Source: SZUA-229 sp036567985 (GTDB taxonomy: Bacteria; Pseudomonadota; Gammaproteobacteria; SZUA-229). Taken from it: a DNA stretch of 55,975 nucleotides. The translations under genes and the position numbers were made by a program. The stretch lies in assembly GCA_036567985.1 (NCBI GenBank), contig DATCTK010000032.1:1-55975 (forward strand). Direction: 5' to 3'. The notes beneath the pieces were generated by a model that searched no databases, was not told the origin of the DNA, and was given only the letters and a program-made list of their open reading frames with translations. This document shows positions 1 to 9,246 of this stretch, piece by piece; within the stretch, counting starts at the first letter, position 1, and the number at the start of each line of letters is the position of its first letter.

Positions 1-8
1 GCGTTGAC

Positions 9-141
9 GTGCATGGATGCACTAATTCAGCGAGCGCATGGATGCGCAGGAGCTGTCATTTATTCCGCACATCCTGTGCTCCACCCTTCGGGCCGAGCAT
101 TCGCTCGTTCAAAGTGCTCCTGCACTTTAGTGCGTTTTCTT
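9..141. repeat. cluster of short palindromic intergenic repeats
   Basis: No gene is supported in 1-182. The stretch holds small inverted repeats: GTGCAT-GG-ATGCAC at 9-22, GCGCAT-GG-ATGCGC at 34-47, and AAAGTGC-TCCT-GCACTTT at 111-128. The 31 bases at 111-141 recur exactly at 50226-50256, so this is a dispersed repeat, not unique leader DNA. It lies just beyond the 3' end of lipA and may act in mRNA end formation or stability (inference). Confidence 0.7.
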
Positions 142-182
142 CTGCTTTTTAGCTTTTCAGCACTTCAACCTGAACCCGTGGC

Positions 183-1136
183 CTAAGCGCTAAACTCACC
201 CGCCGCCTGCAGATCGGCATGGTAGGAAGATCGCACCATAGGCGCACTGGCCACCTGGTTAAAGCCCATGGATTCGGCGATGCGCTTGTACTCGTCGAAC
301 TCATCCGGGGTGACAAAGCGTTTTACCGGCAGGTGGTGCGCACTGGGCTGCAGGTACTGCCCCAGAGTCAGCATGGTCACATTGTGTGCACGCAGGTCAG
401 TTAACACCTGCAGCACTTCGTCTTTTTCCTCACCCAGCCCCAGCATCAACCCGGATTTGGTGGGCACATGGGGACAGGCATCGGCAAAGGCTTTTAACAG
501 ATCCAGTGAACCCTGGTAGTCAGCACCGGGTCGCGCTTCACGGTACAGGCGTGGCACGGTTTCCAGGTTATGGTTAAACACATCCGGCGGTGCAGTTTTT
601 AAAAGCTGCAGTGCGATATCCACCCGGCCGCGAAAATCCGGCACCAGGGTTTCTACCTTAATCTGCGGTGATAGCTCGCGGGTTTGTGTAATACAGTCAA
701 CAAAATGCGCCGCACCGCCATCGCGCAGATCATCACGGTCCACCGAGGTAATCACCACATATTTCAACTGCATTGCCTGAATGGTCTGTGCCAGGTTTGC
801 CGGTTCCTGCTGATCCAGCGGCAATGGACGACCATGCCCCACATCACAGAAGGGGCAGCGCCGGGTGCAGATCTCACCCATAATCATAAAAGTTGCGGTG
901 CCGTGCCCGAAGCACTCCCCCAGATTGGGACAGGACGCCTCCTCGCACACGGTAAACAGCTTCTGCTCACGCAGCACTTTTTTCAGCCGTTTCACATTGG
1001 GATGGGTCGGCGCCTTTGCACGAATCCACGCCGGTTTGCGCGGCATCACCTCGGTTTTGGCGATTTTTACCGGGATGCGTGCGACTTTTTCCGCGCCCGT
1101 CTGTTTTACCCCGGCCACCACTTTCTGTTTATTCAT
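183..1136 (-). CDS. lipA: lipoyl synthase LipA
   Basis: This radical-SAM enzyme inserts two sulfur atoms into protein-bound octanoyl groups to make the lipoyl cofactor of GcvH and the 2-oxoacid dehydrogenases. The 317-residue protein shows the auxiliary-cluster motif CEEASCPNLGEC (CX4CX5C) near residue 64 and the radical-SAM motif CTRRCPFC (CX3CX2C) near residue 90. The C-terminal RSSYHA provides the serine known to ligate the auxiliary cluster in this family. The length is normal. It is the last gene of the minus-strand cluster, 76 bp downstream of lipB, the enzyme that supplies its substrate. Its client GcvH is encoded at 38685-39074. Identification is firm. Confidence 0.98.
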   Translation of the reverse strand: MNKQKVVAGVKQTGAEKVARIPVKIAKTEVMPRKPAWIRAKAPTHPNVKRLKKVLREQKLFTVCEEASCPNLGECFGHGTATFMIMGEICTRRCPFCDVGHGRPLPLDQQEPANLAQTIQAMQLKYVVITSVDRDDLRDGGAAHFVDCITQTRELSPQIKVETLVPDFRGRVDIALQLLKTAPPDVFNHNLETVPRLYREARPGADYQGSLDLLKAFADACPHVPTKSGLMLGLGEEKDEVLQVLTDLRAHNVTMLTLGQYLQPSAHHLPVKRFVTPDEFDEYKRIAESMGFNQVASAPMVRSSYHADLQAAGEFSA

Positions 1137-1212
1137 AATGCTTCACTTTAAAATCTGCGTAGTCACGGCCCGTAAAATAACGACCAGGCAACCACCTGTG
1201 AGTCGGCAGCAG

Positions 1213-1869
1213 TTAACTGTCTGCCCGTTGCTCGTTAATGTGCAGGATATTCAACTGCTGGCACAGCTCTTTCTGTAACTGCCAGCTGACCTGTTGCATG
1301 CCCAGCGTACGCCCCAGCTGATGCAGGCTGGTGACCTGCAGGCCCGCATAGCCGCAGGGGTTGATTCTAGCAAAGTCCTGCAGCTCGATGTCCACATTCA
1401 GACTAAGCCCATGGTAACAGCCACCCTGCTTGACGCGCAGGCCCAGCGCGGCAATTTTTGCACCCTTCACATACACGCCGGGGGCTGTGGGATTGGCGCT
1501 GGCTTCTATGCCCTGGCGGGCAAGCAAACGGATCACCGCAGTTTCCAGTGCCGTCACCAGTTTGCGCACCCCCATCTTCTTGCGTTTCACATCCAGCAAT
1601 ACATAGGCAATCAGCTGGCCCGGCGCATGGTAGGTCACCTGGCCGCCACGGTCGCTCTGTACTACAGGGATCTGTTCCGGGTTAAGCAGGTGCTCCGGCT
1701 TGCTATTAGTGCCCAGGGTGAAGACTGCAGGGTGCTGCAGTAACCAGATTTCATCCGGTGTATCCGCCTTGCGCCGGGCATTGAACTGCTGCATCTGCTC
1801 TAATGTGGTCTGGTAATCCTGCAGGCCGAGATGACGGACAATGGCAAAGTGTTGCAATGAGTCGTGCAT
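1213..1869 (-). CDS. lipB: lipoate-protein ligase B (octanoyltransferase)
   Basis: LipB transfers octanoyl groups from acyl carrier protein to the lipoyl domains of target enzymes, the first step of lipoate synthesis. The 218-residue protein carries the family signature RGGQVTYHAPGQL around residue 75. The conserved lysine lies in KIAALGLRVKQGGCYHG, and the acyl-thioester cysteine in NPCGYAGL (about residue 171). Size and motifs are typical. It lies between ybeD (34 bp upstream) and lipA, the same order as in E. coli, and is probably co-transcribed with both. Confidence 0.97.
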   Translation of the reverse strand: MHDSLQHFAIVRHLGLQDYQTTLEQMQQFNARRKADTPDEIWLLQHPAVFTLGTNSKPEHLLNPEQIPVVQSDRGGQVTYHAPGQLIAYVLLDVKRKKMGVRKLVTALETAVIRLLARQGIEASANPTAPGVYVKGAKIAALGLRVKQGGCYHGLSLNVDIELQDFARINPCGYAGLQVTSLHQLGRTLGMQQVSWQLQKELCQQLNILHINEQRADS

Positions 1870-1903
1870 AATATCTCGACAGGATCGGGCGCTGAGCTGC
1901 CGA

Positions 1904-2203
1904 TTACAGGCAGTAGAGCACGTGCTGGCAGCTGGTCAGCTCCATATAGATGCGATCCAGATGGTCCTTGCTGTGGGCGGTAAAGGTAATGGTAATGCTG
2001 GTGTATTTGCCATTGCTGCTCTGGTTGAATTTCAATGCACCTTCTGGCAGGTCATCCACGTGACGGTTGATAATTTCCAGCACCGCCACTTCCAATGCTT
2101 CGCCGCTTTTGCCCATCGCCTTGATGGGAAACTCACAGGGGAACTCGAACAGGGTTTCCTGTTCTTCGTCGTAATAAATTCTGCTTTCGGGCTGGTCGCT
2201 CAT
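1904..2203 (-). CDS. ybeD: UPF0250 / DUF493 protein YbeD
   Basis: This small 99-residue cytoplasmic protein belongs to the YbeD (DUF493) family, an ACT-like fold with no firmly assigned biochemical role. The recognisable part is FEFPCEFPIKAMG followed by a region ending CQHVLYCL. The family is nearly always found between dacA and lipB in gammaproteobacteria, as here, where only dat intervenes. A role tied to lipoate or wall genes is inferred from position only. Confidence 0.92.
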   Translation of the reverse strand: MSDQPESRIYYDEEQETLFEFPCEFPIKAMGKSGEALEVAVLEIINRHVDDLPEGALKFNQSSNGKYTSITITFTAHSKDHLDRIYMELTSCQHVLYCL

Positions 2204-2233
2204 ACTCGCTCCACTGGCTATCAGCCGCCCGCC

Positions 2234-3097
2234 TTAGCTGGCACGTCCCAGGCGAAGCTCCGCCTTGTACTGCTGATAGATATCAATCATTTTTTCCCAT
2301 ATGGGGCCAGCCTTGCCATTTGCAACCGGCTGACCATCCAGCTCGATTACCGGCATGATTTCACGGGTAGAGCTGGTAAGCCAGACCTCATCCGCTGTCG
2401 CCAGCTCCTGCGCACTGATATCGCGCTCCTCGCAGGGCATCTGGTTATTACGCGCCAGCTCAAGGATCAGGTCGCGGGTAATGCCCGGCAACAGGCAATG
2501 GCTGGTGGGCGGCGTAATCAATACCCCGTCCCTGACGATAAAGACATTACTGGCAGCGCCTTCCACCGCCTTGCCGTCGTTAATCAGAATCGCCTCTGCC
2601 GCATTTTTATCATGGGCCTGCTGGCGCAACAGAATATTGCCCAGCAGCGAAATCGACTTCACATTACAGGCTTTCCAGCGAATGTCATCCAGAGTAATGG
2701 CCAAGACACCGGGGCGAAGCTGTTCCTTATCCACTTTCGATAACTGCGTGGCCATGACAAACACCGTGGGAGTCACCACCTCGGGAAAGGCGTGATTACG
2801 GGTCGCGGCCACGCCACGGGTTACCTGCAGATAAATCGACTGATCCTCACCCGCATTTTCATCCAGCAGGCGCTGCAATATCGCCTGCCACTCTGAGTGG
2901 CTCATGGGGTTATCCATGCGGATGGCATCCAGATTGCTTTGCAGACGCTGCAGGTGCTCCTGTAAGCGCAGCAGGTGACCGCCATAGGCCGGAATCACTT
3001 CATACACGCCATCGGCAAATAAAAAGCCACGATCAAGCACAGAAATTCTGGCATCTTCCAGTGGCAGGTAGGCACCATTTAAATAAACAATCGACAT
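2234..3097 (-). CDS. dat: D-amino-acid aminotransferase (class IV, PLP)
   Basis: This is a 287-residue fold-type IV PLP aminotransferase, most like D-alanine aminotransferases, which interconvert D-alanine and 2-oxoglutarate with D-glutamate and pyruvate. The start YLNGAYLPLEDARISVLDRG is typical. The Schiff-base lysine is expected in WKACNVKSISLLGNIL, and a glycine-rich phosphate loop is seen in GAASNVF and LLPGITRD. It sits between dacA and ybeD, where D-amino-acid metabolism fits wall synthesis or D-alanine salvage after DacA trimming. Branched-chain aminotransferase or 4-amino-4-deoxychorismate lyase are related alternatives but fit less well. The gap to ybeD is 30 bp. Confidence 0.88.
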   Translation of the reverse strand: MSIVYLNGAYLPLEDARISVLDRGFLFADGVYEVIPAYGGHLLRLQEHLQRLQSNLDAIRMDNPMSHSEWQAILQRLLDENAGEDQSIYLQVTRGVAATRNHAFPEVVTPTVFVMATQLSKVDKEQLRPGVLAITLDDIRWKACNVKSISLLGNILLRQQAHDKNAAEAILINDGKAVEGAASNVFIVRDGVLITPPTSHCLLPGITRDLILELARNNQMPCEERDISAQELATADEVWLTSSTREIMPVIELDGQPVANGKAGPIWEKMIDIYQQYKAELRLGRAS

Positions 3098-3139
3098 GTA
3101 ATCTGTCCGGGTTAGCTAATGAGTTAAACGCTCAAACGG

Positions 3140-4288
3140 TTATTGAAACAGTTGAATAATCTGGTCTTTGGTACGTTGAAAGAAACTGCCCTGTGCAACC
3201 GACTGCAATGCAATTAATGGTTGCGACACCAGTTCCTCACCTTCAAAGGTGACCACCACTTTACCCATCTGCTGGCCTTTCTGTACCGGCGCTTCGATAT
3301 TAGCACTGACATCCATCACCGCGTCCAGGTTTTTATACTGACCGCGGGGAATGGTGACATACAGGTCTTTTTCAAGCCCCAGGTTGAGTTCACTGATCTC
3401 GCCTTTCCAGATACGCGCGCTGTTAAGTGACTCACCGGCACTGTAGAGTTTATTGCTTTCGTAGAAACGGAAGCCGTAGCTGAGCAGTGACTGACTGGCC
3501 GCTTCCCGTGCTTTTTCACTGCTGGTGCCCAGTACCACGGAGATCAGGCGCATATCATCCCGCTTGGCGGATGCCACCAGGCAATAACCGGCGGATTCGG
3601 TATGGCCGGTTTTAATGCCATCCACATCCTTATCCCGCCATAACAGTTTATTACGGTTGTACTGTCTTATGCCGTTGTAGGTATATTCCTTTTCACTGTA
3701 GCGCTGGTATTGCACAGGAAATTCGCGGATCAATGCCCGCGCCAGTTTGGCCAGGTCGGCGGCGGTGGTGACATGGTCTTTATGGGGCCAGCCAGTGGAA
3801 TTAACAAAGTTGGTATCCTGCATACCCAGCGCCCGCGCATGCTGGTTCATGTAATCCGCAAATGCCGATTCAGTGCCCGCAATATGTTCTGCCATGGCAA
3901 CTGTCGCATCATTACCCGATTGCACAATAATACCTTTTAGTAACTCATCGACTTTTACTTTATTACCTACCTCAACAAACATCTTAGAGCCTTTCATGCG
4001 CCAGGCTTTTTTGCTGATCAGCACTTCTTCATCAACCGATAAGCGACCCGCGTCAATTTCCTTGTAAATCACATAGGCGGTCATCAGTTTGGTTATACTC
4101 GCCGGCTCGACTTTTTTATGAATATTTTTTTCTGCCAGCACCCGGCCGCTGTGAAAATCAATCAATAAAAAACTGTCGGCGGCTAATTTCGGCTGCGCCG
4201 GAACGGGTGCCGCAGTGGAAGATACAGACCAGATAAATACAAACAGAAGGCTTAACTTACTCAACATTTTTGACATATTTATAACCAT
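3140..4288 (-). CDS. dacA: D-alanyl-D-alanine carboxypeptidase (PBP5/6 type)
   Basis: This periplasmic low-molecular-weight penicillin-binding protein removes the terminal D-Ala from peptidoglycan stem pentapeptides. All three active-site motifs are visible: SITK (in EPASITKLM), SGN (in VQSGNDATVA) and KTG (in DGIKTGHTES). A hydrophobic N-terminal signal ends near SSTAA, and the C-terminal beta domain (PBP5_C) ends in an amphipathic tail (FFQRTKDQIIQLFQ) expected to tether it to the membrane. The frame can be extended to a GTG at 4309. I chose the ATG at 4288 because it gives a normal signal peptide, with another ATG at 4276 also possible. No strong Shine-Dalgarno decides between them. Confidence 0.95.
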   Translation of the reverse strand: MVINMSKMLSKLSLLFVFIWSVSSTAAPVPAQPKLAADSFLLIDFHSGRVLAEKNIHKKVEPASITKLMTAYVIYKEIDAGRLSVDEEVLISKKAWRMKGSKMFVEVGNKVKVDELLKGIIVQSGNDATVAMAEHIAGTESAFADYMNQHARALGMQDTNFVNSTGWPHKDHVTTAADLAKLARALIREFPVQYQRYSEKEYTYNGIRQYNRNKLLWRDKDVDGIKTGHTESAGYCLVASAKRDDMRLISVVLGTSSEKAREAASQSLLSYGFRFYESNKLYSAGESLNSARIWKGEISELNLGLEKDLYVTIPRGQYKNLDAVMDVSANIEAPVQKGQQMGKVVVTFEGEELVSQPLIALQSVAQGSFFQRTKDQIIQLFQ

Positions 4289-4355
4289 AAAAATCAGCTT
4301 TGATAACACTCAGAGAAGGAAGCCCTGTAGTAACCAACACTTCCATAAAAAATAA

Positions 4356-5156
4356 CTAATCGACCACCACCCGCGCAGTATCAACCCCGATGCCATTCAG
4401 ATCATTGATCACCTTATAGGCCAGGTCGACATCAGGCAAGGGGCCGATGCGCACCCGATACAGTTTATTGCCGTCGTTTTCCACCACATGCACGCGCACA
4501 CTTTGCATGTGTTTACTGCGTAGTTTACTCGCCATGGTTTCTGCTGCGCTTTCGGTTCCCATGGCCGCCACCTGCACGTGAATTTTTCCCTGTGGACGGC
4601 TATCAATCGGCATCACCACATCGCGGGTATCCAGATCCAGTGCAGAGGTATTAATCACCCGAATACTGACCGGCCCGGTACCAGTAGCAGAGATACCCAG
4701 TTTGCGCGCGGCCGCATAGGACAGGTCAATAATCCGCCCCTCATGAAACGGCCCGCGATCATTCACTTTTACAATAATCTTGCGACCATTCTGTTTGTGG
4801 GTCACTTCCACATAACTGGGCAGTGGCAGATGTTTATGCGCTGCCGTCATGGCGTACATATTATAGGGCTCACCACTGGAGGTTCTGCGGCCATGAAACT
4901 TGGTGCCATACCAGGAAGCTATGCCCTCTTCCTGAAAGCCATTGGCCTGCTGCATCACCTTGTAGGTTTTACCCATGACGGTATAACTTGGCGGATTGCC
5001 GTAACGACTCAGGGGTTCATTTTTAGGCACCGCATTGGGGGTATCATCGCGCACAAAATCACCCGGGGCACTATCACCGGGTGCGCAGCCGAACAGGCTC
5101 AGGCTGCTGATAAGCAGCCCAAGTAAAATGGTTTTATGCTGGTAGTGACCTGTCAT
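4356..5156 (-). CDS. rlpA: septal ring lytic transglycosylase lipoprotein RlpA
   Basis: RlpA is an outer-membrane lipoprotein that cleaves peptide-free (denuded) glycan strands, mostly at division sites. The N-terminus shows a lipobox, LSLFGC, predicting lipidation at about Cys24. A double-psi beta-barrel follows, with GIASWYGTKFHGRRTSSGE and VKVNDRGPF carrying the catalytic acid and conserved histidine/aspartate. A SPOR domain from about residue 190 (IHVQVAAMGTESAAE to the end) should bind denuded septal glycan. Both domains are full length (266 residues). It follows mltB by 16 bp, so two wall hydrolases are probably co-expressed. Confidence 0.95.
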   Translation of the reverse strand: MTGHYQHKTILLGLLISSLSLFGCAPGDSAPGDFVRDDTPNAVPKNEPLSRYGNPPSYTVMGKTYKVMQQANGFQEEGIASWYGTKFHGRRTSSGEPYNMYAMTAAHKHLPLPSYVEVTHKQNGRKIIVKVNDRGPFHEGRIIDLSYAAARKLGISATGTGPVSIRVINTSALDLDTRDVVMPIDSRPQGKIHVQVAAMGTESAAETMASKLRSKHMQSVRVHVVENDGNKLYRVRIGPLPDVDLAYKVINDLNGIGVDTARVVVD

Positions 5157-5172
5157 GCTTCTCGGTTGCAGA

Positions 5173-6189
5173 CTACTTTGCCTGGTATTTTTCTGTTATC
5201 GCCTGGCTCAGTTGATACACCGCCATGGCATAGAGTGGACTGTGATTATAACGGGTAATCACATAAAAATTATTCAGTGCCAGCCAGTACTCATCGCCAT
5301 CTGTGGCATCCAGTTTTAACAGCGTGGCCAGCGCCTGGTCTGAATAAGCACCCGGTGTGCTGACCCCGGCGCGTCTGAAATCCGCGACCGGTGTATGGGG
5401 CTTCATCTCACGGTTGCCGAGTGCCGCCGCCTGGTCGTTCACCTTAACCTGGGCCGCCACCGGCTCACCCAGTTTCCAGCCATGACGTTTGAAATAATTC
5501 GCTACGCTGCCAATCGAATCCGCTGAGCCATTCCAGAAATCCCTTACCCCATCACCATCAAAGTCCACGGCATAACTTCTGAAGCTGCTGGGAATAAATT
5601 GCGGCATCCCCATGGCACCGGCATAGGATCCGGTGAGCTGTTTAATATTCAGTTTTTCTTCACGCACCATCAGTAAAAAATGTTTGAGCTGCTTGCGGAA
5701 AAATGCAGCGCGGGGCGGATAATCAAAGCCCAGGGTGGTCAGCGCATCAAGCACGGGATAATTGCCCGCATGTCGACCGTAGTAGGTTTCAACACCGATA
5801 ATCGCCACAATAAACGCGGCATCCACACCGTATTTTTTTTCCGCCCTGTTTAATAAAGCCTGATTTTCTTTCCAGAACTCCACGCCCTGATCAATGCGCT
5901 TGTCATTAAGAAAAATTCTGCGGTAATCACCCCAGGTGAGCACCCCTTCCGCGGGGCGCGCAATGGCTTCCAGTGCCGTGGTTTGCTGTTTTACCTCCGA
6001 CATCCAGCGACGCATCTGATCCTTGTCAAAGCCATGTTCCTGATGCATTTCATCGATAAATTCATGTACGTCGCTGCGCTCACTGTAATTAGCCTGGGCG
6101 CTTAATGGCAGCAGGCATATCAGGCAGCCCATGCCGAGCAAACGGCTGAATAAGGCGGGTCTTTTCATAGGGTTCCGTGAACTTTTCAT
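5173..6189 (-). CDS. mltB: lytic murein transglycosylase B
   Basis: MltB cleaves the glycan backbone between MurNAc and GlcNAc, forming 1,6-anhydroMurNAc ends. The catalytic glutamate is in IIGVETYYGRHAG, followed by the family segment LTTLGFDYPPRAAFF and the substrate-groove motif GAMGMPQFIPSSF. The N-terminus has a hydrophobic signal ending near LSAQA. There is no clear lipobox at the cleavage site, so a periplasmic form is more likely than a lipoprotein. A second ATG at 6168, with a weak GGA ahead of it, is an alternative start. The gene lies 11 bp after rodA in the same operon, as in pseudomonads. Confidence 0.94.
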   Translation of the reverse strand: MKSSRNPMKRPALFSRLLGMGCLICLLPLSAQANYSERSDVHEFIDEMHQEHGFDKDQMRRWMSEVKQQTTALEAIARPAEGVLTWGDYRRIFLNDKRIDQGVEFWKENQALLNRAEKKYGVDAAFIVAIIGVETYYGRHAGNYPVLDALTTLGFDYPPRAAFFRKQLKHFLLMVREEKLNIKQLTGSYAGAMGMPQFIPSSFRSYAVDFDGDGVRDFWNGSADSIGSVANYFKRHGWKLGEPVAAQVKVNDQAAALGNREMKPHTPVADFRRAGVSTPGAYSDQALATLLKLDATDGDEYWLALNNFYVITRYNHSPLYAMAVYQLSQAITEKYQAK

Positions 6190-6200
6190 AAGATTGATTT

Positions 6201-7331
6201 CTACTTTGACCAGAGTCGGCGGTGAGAGTTTATCGACATCAACATTCCAAAGCCTGCCATCAGGGTCACCATCGAGGTACCTCCATAGCTGATTAGCGGC
6301 AATGGTACCCCAACCACCGGTAAAATTCCTGATACCATGCCCACATTCACAAACAAATACACAAAAAATGTCAGGCTCAGACTGCCCCCCAGCAAGCGGG
6401 AATAGGTATCCTGCCCACCCACGGCGATAAACATGCCGCGAATAATAATAAATCCATACATGGCCAGCAGCAGCACGCCGCCGATCAGACCGAATTCTTC
6501 AGCAAACACCGCAAAGATAAAATCCGTGGACTGTTCCGGCAGAAAATTCAGATGCGACTGACTGCCATTAAGCCAGCCGCGGCCATACACACCGCCGGAA
6601 CCGATGGCGATTTTTGACTGGATAATATGGTAACCGGCCCCCAGCGGATCACGCTGCGGGTCCAGCAGGGTCAGCACCCGGCCACGCTGGTAATCATGCA
6701 TAAAATGCCAGATCAGCGGCAGCAGGGCTGCAACCAGCACTGCCAGCCCCATCATTAAACGCCAGCTTAAACCGCCAAGAAACACCACAAAAAAACCTGC
6801 CGCAAAAATCAGCAGCGCGGTACCCAGATCCGGCTGCATGGCAATCATCAGTGTGGGTGTAAGTATCAGTACAGCCGCCATGCCAAGGGTTCGCCAGGAC
6901 GGCGGCAAGGGTTTTTCCGCAAAATACCAGGCCATCATCATCGGTGTCACCAGCTTCATCATTTCCGATGGCTGGAAACGAATAAAGCCAAAATCCAGCC
7001 AGCGTTGCGCGCCCTTGCCGATGTCACCCATAAAAATCACCAGTAACAACAGCAACACGCCGATGACATAAACCCAGGGTGACCAGAAACGCAATGTCGA
7101 GGGTGGAATCTGCGCCATCACCAGCATCACCACCAGCGCCAGCGCAATCCGTGTCAGCTGGCGATGTATCAGCTCCATCGACTGATCACCGGCACTGTAC
7201 AGCACCCCCAGGCCTACCATTAGCAACAGGCCGATACCCAGTAACATCAGGGGATCAAGGCGCAACAGACGCATCAGCTGGACGCTGAAGCTGGGGCGAT
7301 AATGTTTATCTCTTACACCACTGCCGATCAT
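6201..7331 (-). CDS. rodA: rod shape-determining SEDS glycosyltransferase RodA
   Basis: RodA polymerises lipid II into glycan strands for side-wall elongation, together with PBP2. The 376-residue protein is an integral membrane protein with about ten hydrophobic helices. SEDS-family signatures include QPDLGTALL, the conserved loop FIFAVFAEEFGLIGG, and PLISYGGTSM near the C-terminus. The frame extends upstream to 7394, but the ATG at 7329-7331 overlaps the mrdA stop codon as ATGA. This translational-coupling layout fits the 1:1 partnership of PBP2 and RodA, so I take it as the start. Confidence 0.97.
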   Translation of the reverse strand: MIGSGVRDKHYRPSFSVQLMRLLRLDPLMLLGIGLLLMVGLGVLYSAGDQSMELIHRQLTRIALALVVMLVMAQIPPSTLRFWSPWVYVIGVLLLLLVIFMGDIGKGAQRWLDFGFIRFQPSEMMKLVTPMMMAWYFAEKPLPPSWRTLGMAAVLILTPTLMIAMQPDLGTALLIFAAGFFVVFLGGLSWRLMMGLAVLVAALLPLIWHFMHDYQRGRVLTLLDPQRDPLGAGYHIIQSKIAIGSGGVYGRGWLNGSQSHLNFLPEQSTDFIFAVFAEEFGLIGGVLLLAMYGFIIIRGMFIAVGGQDTYSRLLGGSLSLTFFVYLFVNVGMVSGILPVVGVPLPLISYGGTSMVTLMAGFGMLMSINSHRRLWSK

Positions 7332-9220
7332 TGCGCTGCCTCCAGTACTGGTGGCCAGAGCACACTGTCCTTCAACTTGCCAATACGCAGCCACTCATCA
7401 ATCACGGTGCGTGCGATGGGCGCGGCCACACCACTGCCGGAGCCACCGTTTTCAGCAATCACCGCCACCACGATTTCCGGCTTGTCTGCCGGCGCAAAGG
7501 CGACAAACAGCGCGTGGTCACGCAGTTTTTTAGCCACGGTTTCCTCATCGTATTCTTCACCCTGGGCAATACCGAATACCTGCGCGGTACCGGTTTTACC
7601 CGCTATTTTGAAATCCAGGCCATATGCAGAGCTGCGTGCCGTGCCGCGCAGATCGTGCATGACACTGACCATGCCATCAATCGCATGCTCCCAGTTACTT
7701 TGCCGCTTCAGAGCCACCCTGGGTTTGTCCGGCCAGTCAGGCACCTGCCAGCTGTCAGTGACCACCTGCTCGATTCGCGCCAGCAGGTGCGGCTGGTGAC
7801 GCTGGCCTCGCATCGCCAGAATCGAGGTGGCCGATGCCATCTGTAGCGGGGTCACCAGCATATACCCCTGACCGATACCGGTAATCAGGGTTTCACCGGG
7901 GAACCAGATCATATTGCGATTGCGTTTCTTCCACTCCCGCGAGGGCAGCAGGCCAGAACGCTCTCCGAGCAAATCGATACCGGTTTTTTCACCCAGCCCG
8001 AACTGCTGCAGAAAAGCATGGATGCGGTCTATGCCCATGCGGTAGGCCAGTTCGTAATAATACACATCGCAGGACTGGGCAATCGCAGCATCCAGATCCA
8101 TGTCCCCATGGCCAGAACGCTTCCAGTCCCGGTACTTGCGTTCTTCATTGGGCAGCAGGTAGCTGCCACTGCAATGCACCGTTTCCTTATGTCCAATCTG
8201 GTGGCTCTCCAGCCCCCCCAGGCCCACCAGCGGCTTGATAATCGAACCCGGCGGGTACTGCCCCATAATCGCGCGATTAAACAGCGGCCGCTCCGGCGAG
8301 TCACGCAATCGATGGTAGTCCTTGTAACTGATACCGTGCACAAACAGATTGGGGTCAAACGAAGGCATACTCGCCATTGCCAGTACTTCACCGGTTTGTG
8401 GCTGCATCACCACCACCGAGCCGTTATAGTCCTGCAGGGCCTGCTCCGCTACCTTCTGCAAACGCGCATCCAGGGTCAGCCACAGGTTATTACCCGGCAC
8501 CGGCGGAATCTTTTCCAGCACCCGCAGTTCGCGCCCCTGCACATTTACCTCGACGTTTTTATAGCCCACCATGCCGTGCAGCTCTTTTTCATAGTAGCGC
8601 TCGAGTCCGTTTTTACCAATATGGGTGGTGCCCTTGTAATTGGCCTGATCCACCCGCTTCAGCTCTTCCTCGTCGATACGCCCTACATAACCGATCACAT
8701 GCGCCATGCTTTCACCCATCGGGTAATAACGGCTCAGGCTGGCATTGATATCCACACCGGGGAACAGGTGCCGGTTAACCGCCAGCGCCGCCACTTCCTT
8801 GTCCGACAACTGGGTGCGCAGGGGAATCGCCTCGAACTTGCGGCTACGCTTCACCTCTTTATGAAAGCGGGTCAGGGTGGCTTCATCCAGCTCGATAATG
8901 CGCCCCAGCTCGAACAGGGTCAGTTGCAGGTTCTCCACCTGCTCGGGGATAATATCCAGCTGATAGGAAGGACGGTTTTCCGCCAGCACCACACCATTGC
9001 GGTCATAAATCAGGCCGCGATTGGGCGCCAGTGGCGTCAGACGGATACGGTTATTTTCCGACAGGGATGCAAAGTGACTGAACTCGAAAAACTGCAGGTA
9101 CAGCAGGCGGGACAACAATACCAGTATCAGCAGGATACTCAGTATCGCAGCCACCAGAGCACGCCGCTTGAACAGCAGCGCCTCCAGTGTATGGTTTTTA
9201 ATAACGGTACGACGTGGCAT
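7328..9220 (-). CDS. mrdA: penicillin-binding protein 2, peptidoglycan transpeptidase
   Basis: PBP2 cross-links peptidoglycan during elongation and is the target of mecillinam. The 630-residue protein has a single N-terminal membrane anchor (about residues 18-42) and a pedestal region with PNRGLIYDRNGVVLAENRPS. The transpeptidase domain shows all motifs: SIIK in PPGSIIKPLVG (acyl-enzyme serine), SCD in AQSCDVYYYE (the SxN-equivalent, with D in place of N as in PBP2 homologues), and KTG in GKTGTAQV. Its stop overlaps the rodA start. It follows ppa by 26 bp. Confidence 0.97.
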   Translation of the reverse strand: MPRRTVIKNHTLEALLFKRRALVAAILSILLILVLLSRLLYLQFFEFSHFASLSENNRIRLTPLAPNRGLIYDRNGVVLAENRPSYQLDIIPEQVENLQLTLFELGRIIELDEATLTRFHKEVKRSRKFEAIPLRTQLSDKEVAALAVNRHLFPGVDINASLSRYYPMGESMAHVIGYVGRIDEEELKRVDQANYKGTTHIGKNGLERYYEKELHGMVGYKNVEVNVQGRELRVLEKIPPVPGNNLWLTLDARLQKVAEQALQDYNGSVVVMQPQTGEVLAMASMPSFDPNLFVHGISYKDYHRLRDSPERPLFNRAIMGQYPPGSIIKPLVGLGGLESHQIGHKETVHCSGSYLLPNEERKYRDWKRSGHGDMDLDAAIAQSCDVYYYELAYRMGIDRIHAFLQQFGLGEKTGIDLLGERSGLLPSREWKKRNRNMIWFPGETLITGIGQGYMLVTPLQMASATSILAMRGQRHQPHLLARIEQVVTDSWQVPDWPDKPRVALKRQSNWEHAIDGMVSVMHDLRGTARSSAYGLDFKIAGKTGTAQVFGIAQGEEYDEETVAKKLRDHALFVAFAPADKPEIVVAVIAENGGSGSGVAAPIARTVIDEWLRIGKLKDSVLWPPVLEAAQ

Positions 9221-9246
9221 TTAAAGCAGTCTAAACCCCCAGCGGA

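Noticed and set aside
4..186. 60-residue frame at the left end
   Set aside because: It runs through palindromic repeats with no domain and no ribosome site; the repeat also occurs elsewhere.
1841..2743. 300-residue plus-strand frame opposite ybeD and dat
   Set aside because: Both genes on the minus strand are clear and this frame has no recognisable domain.
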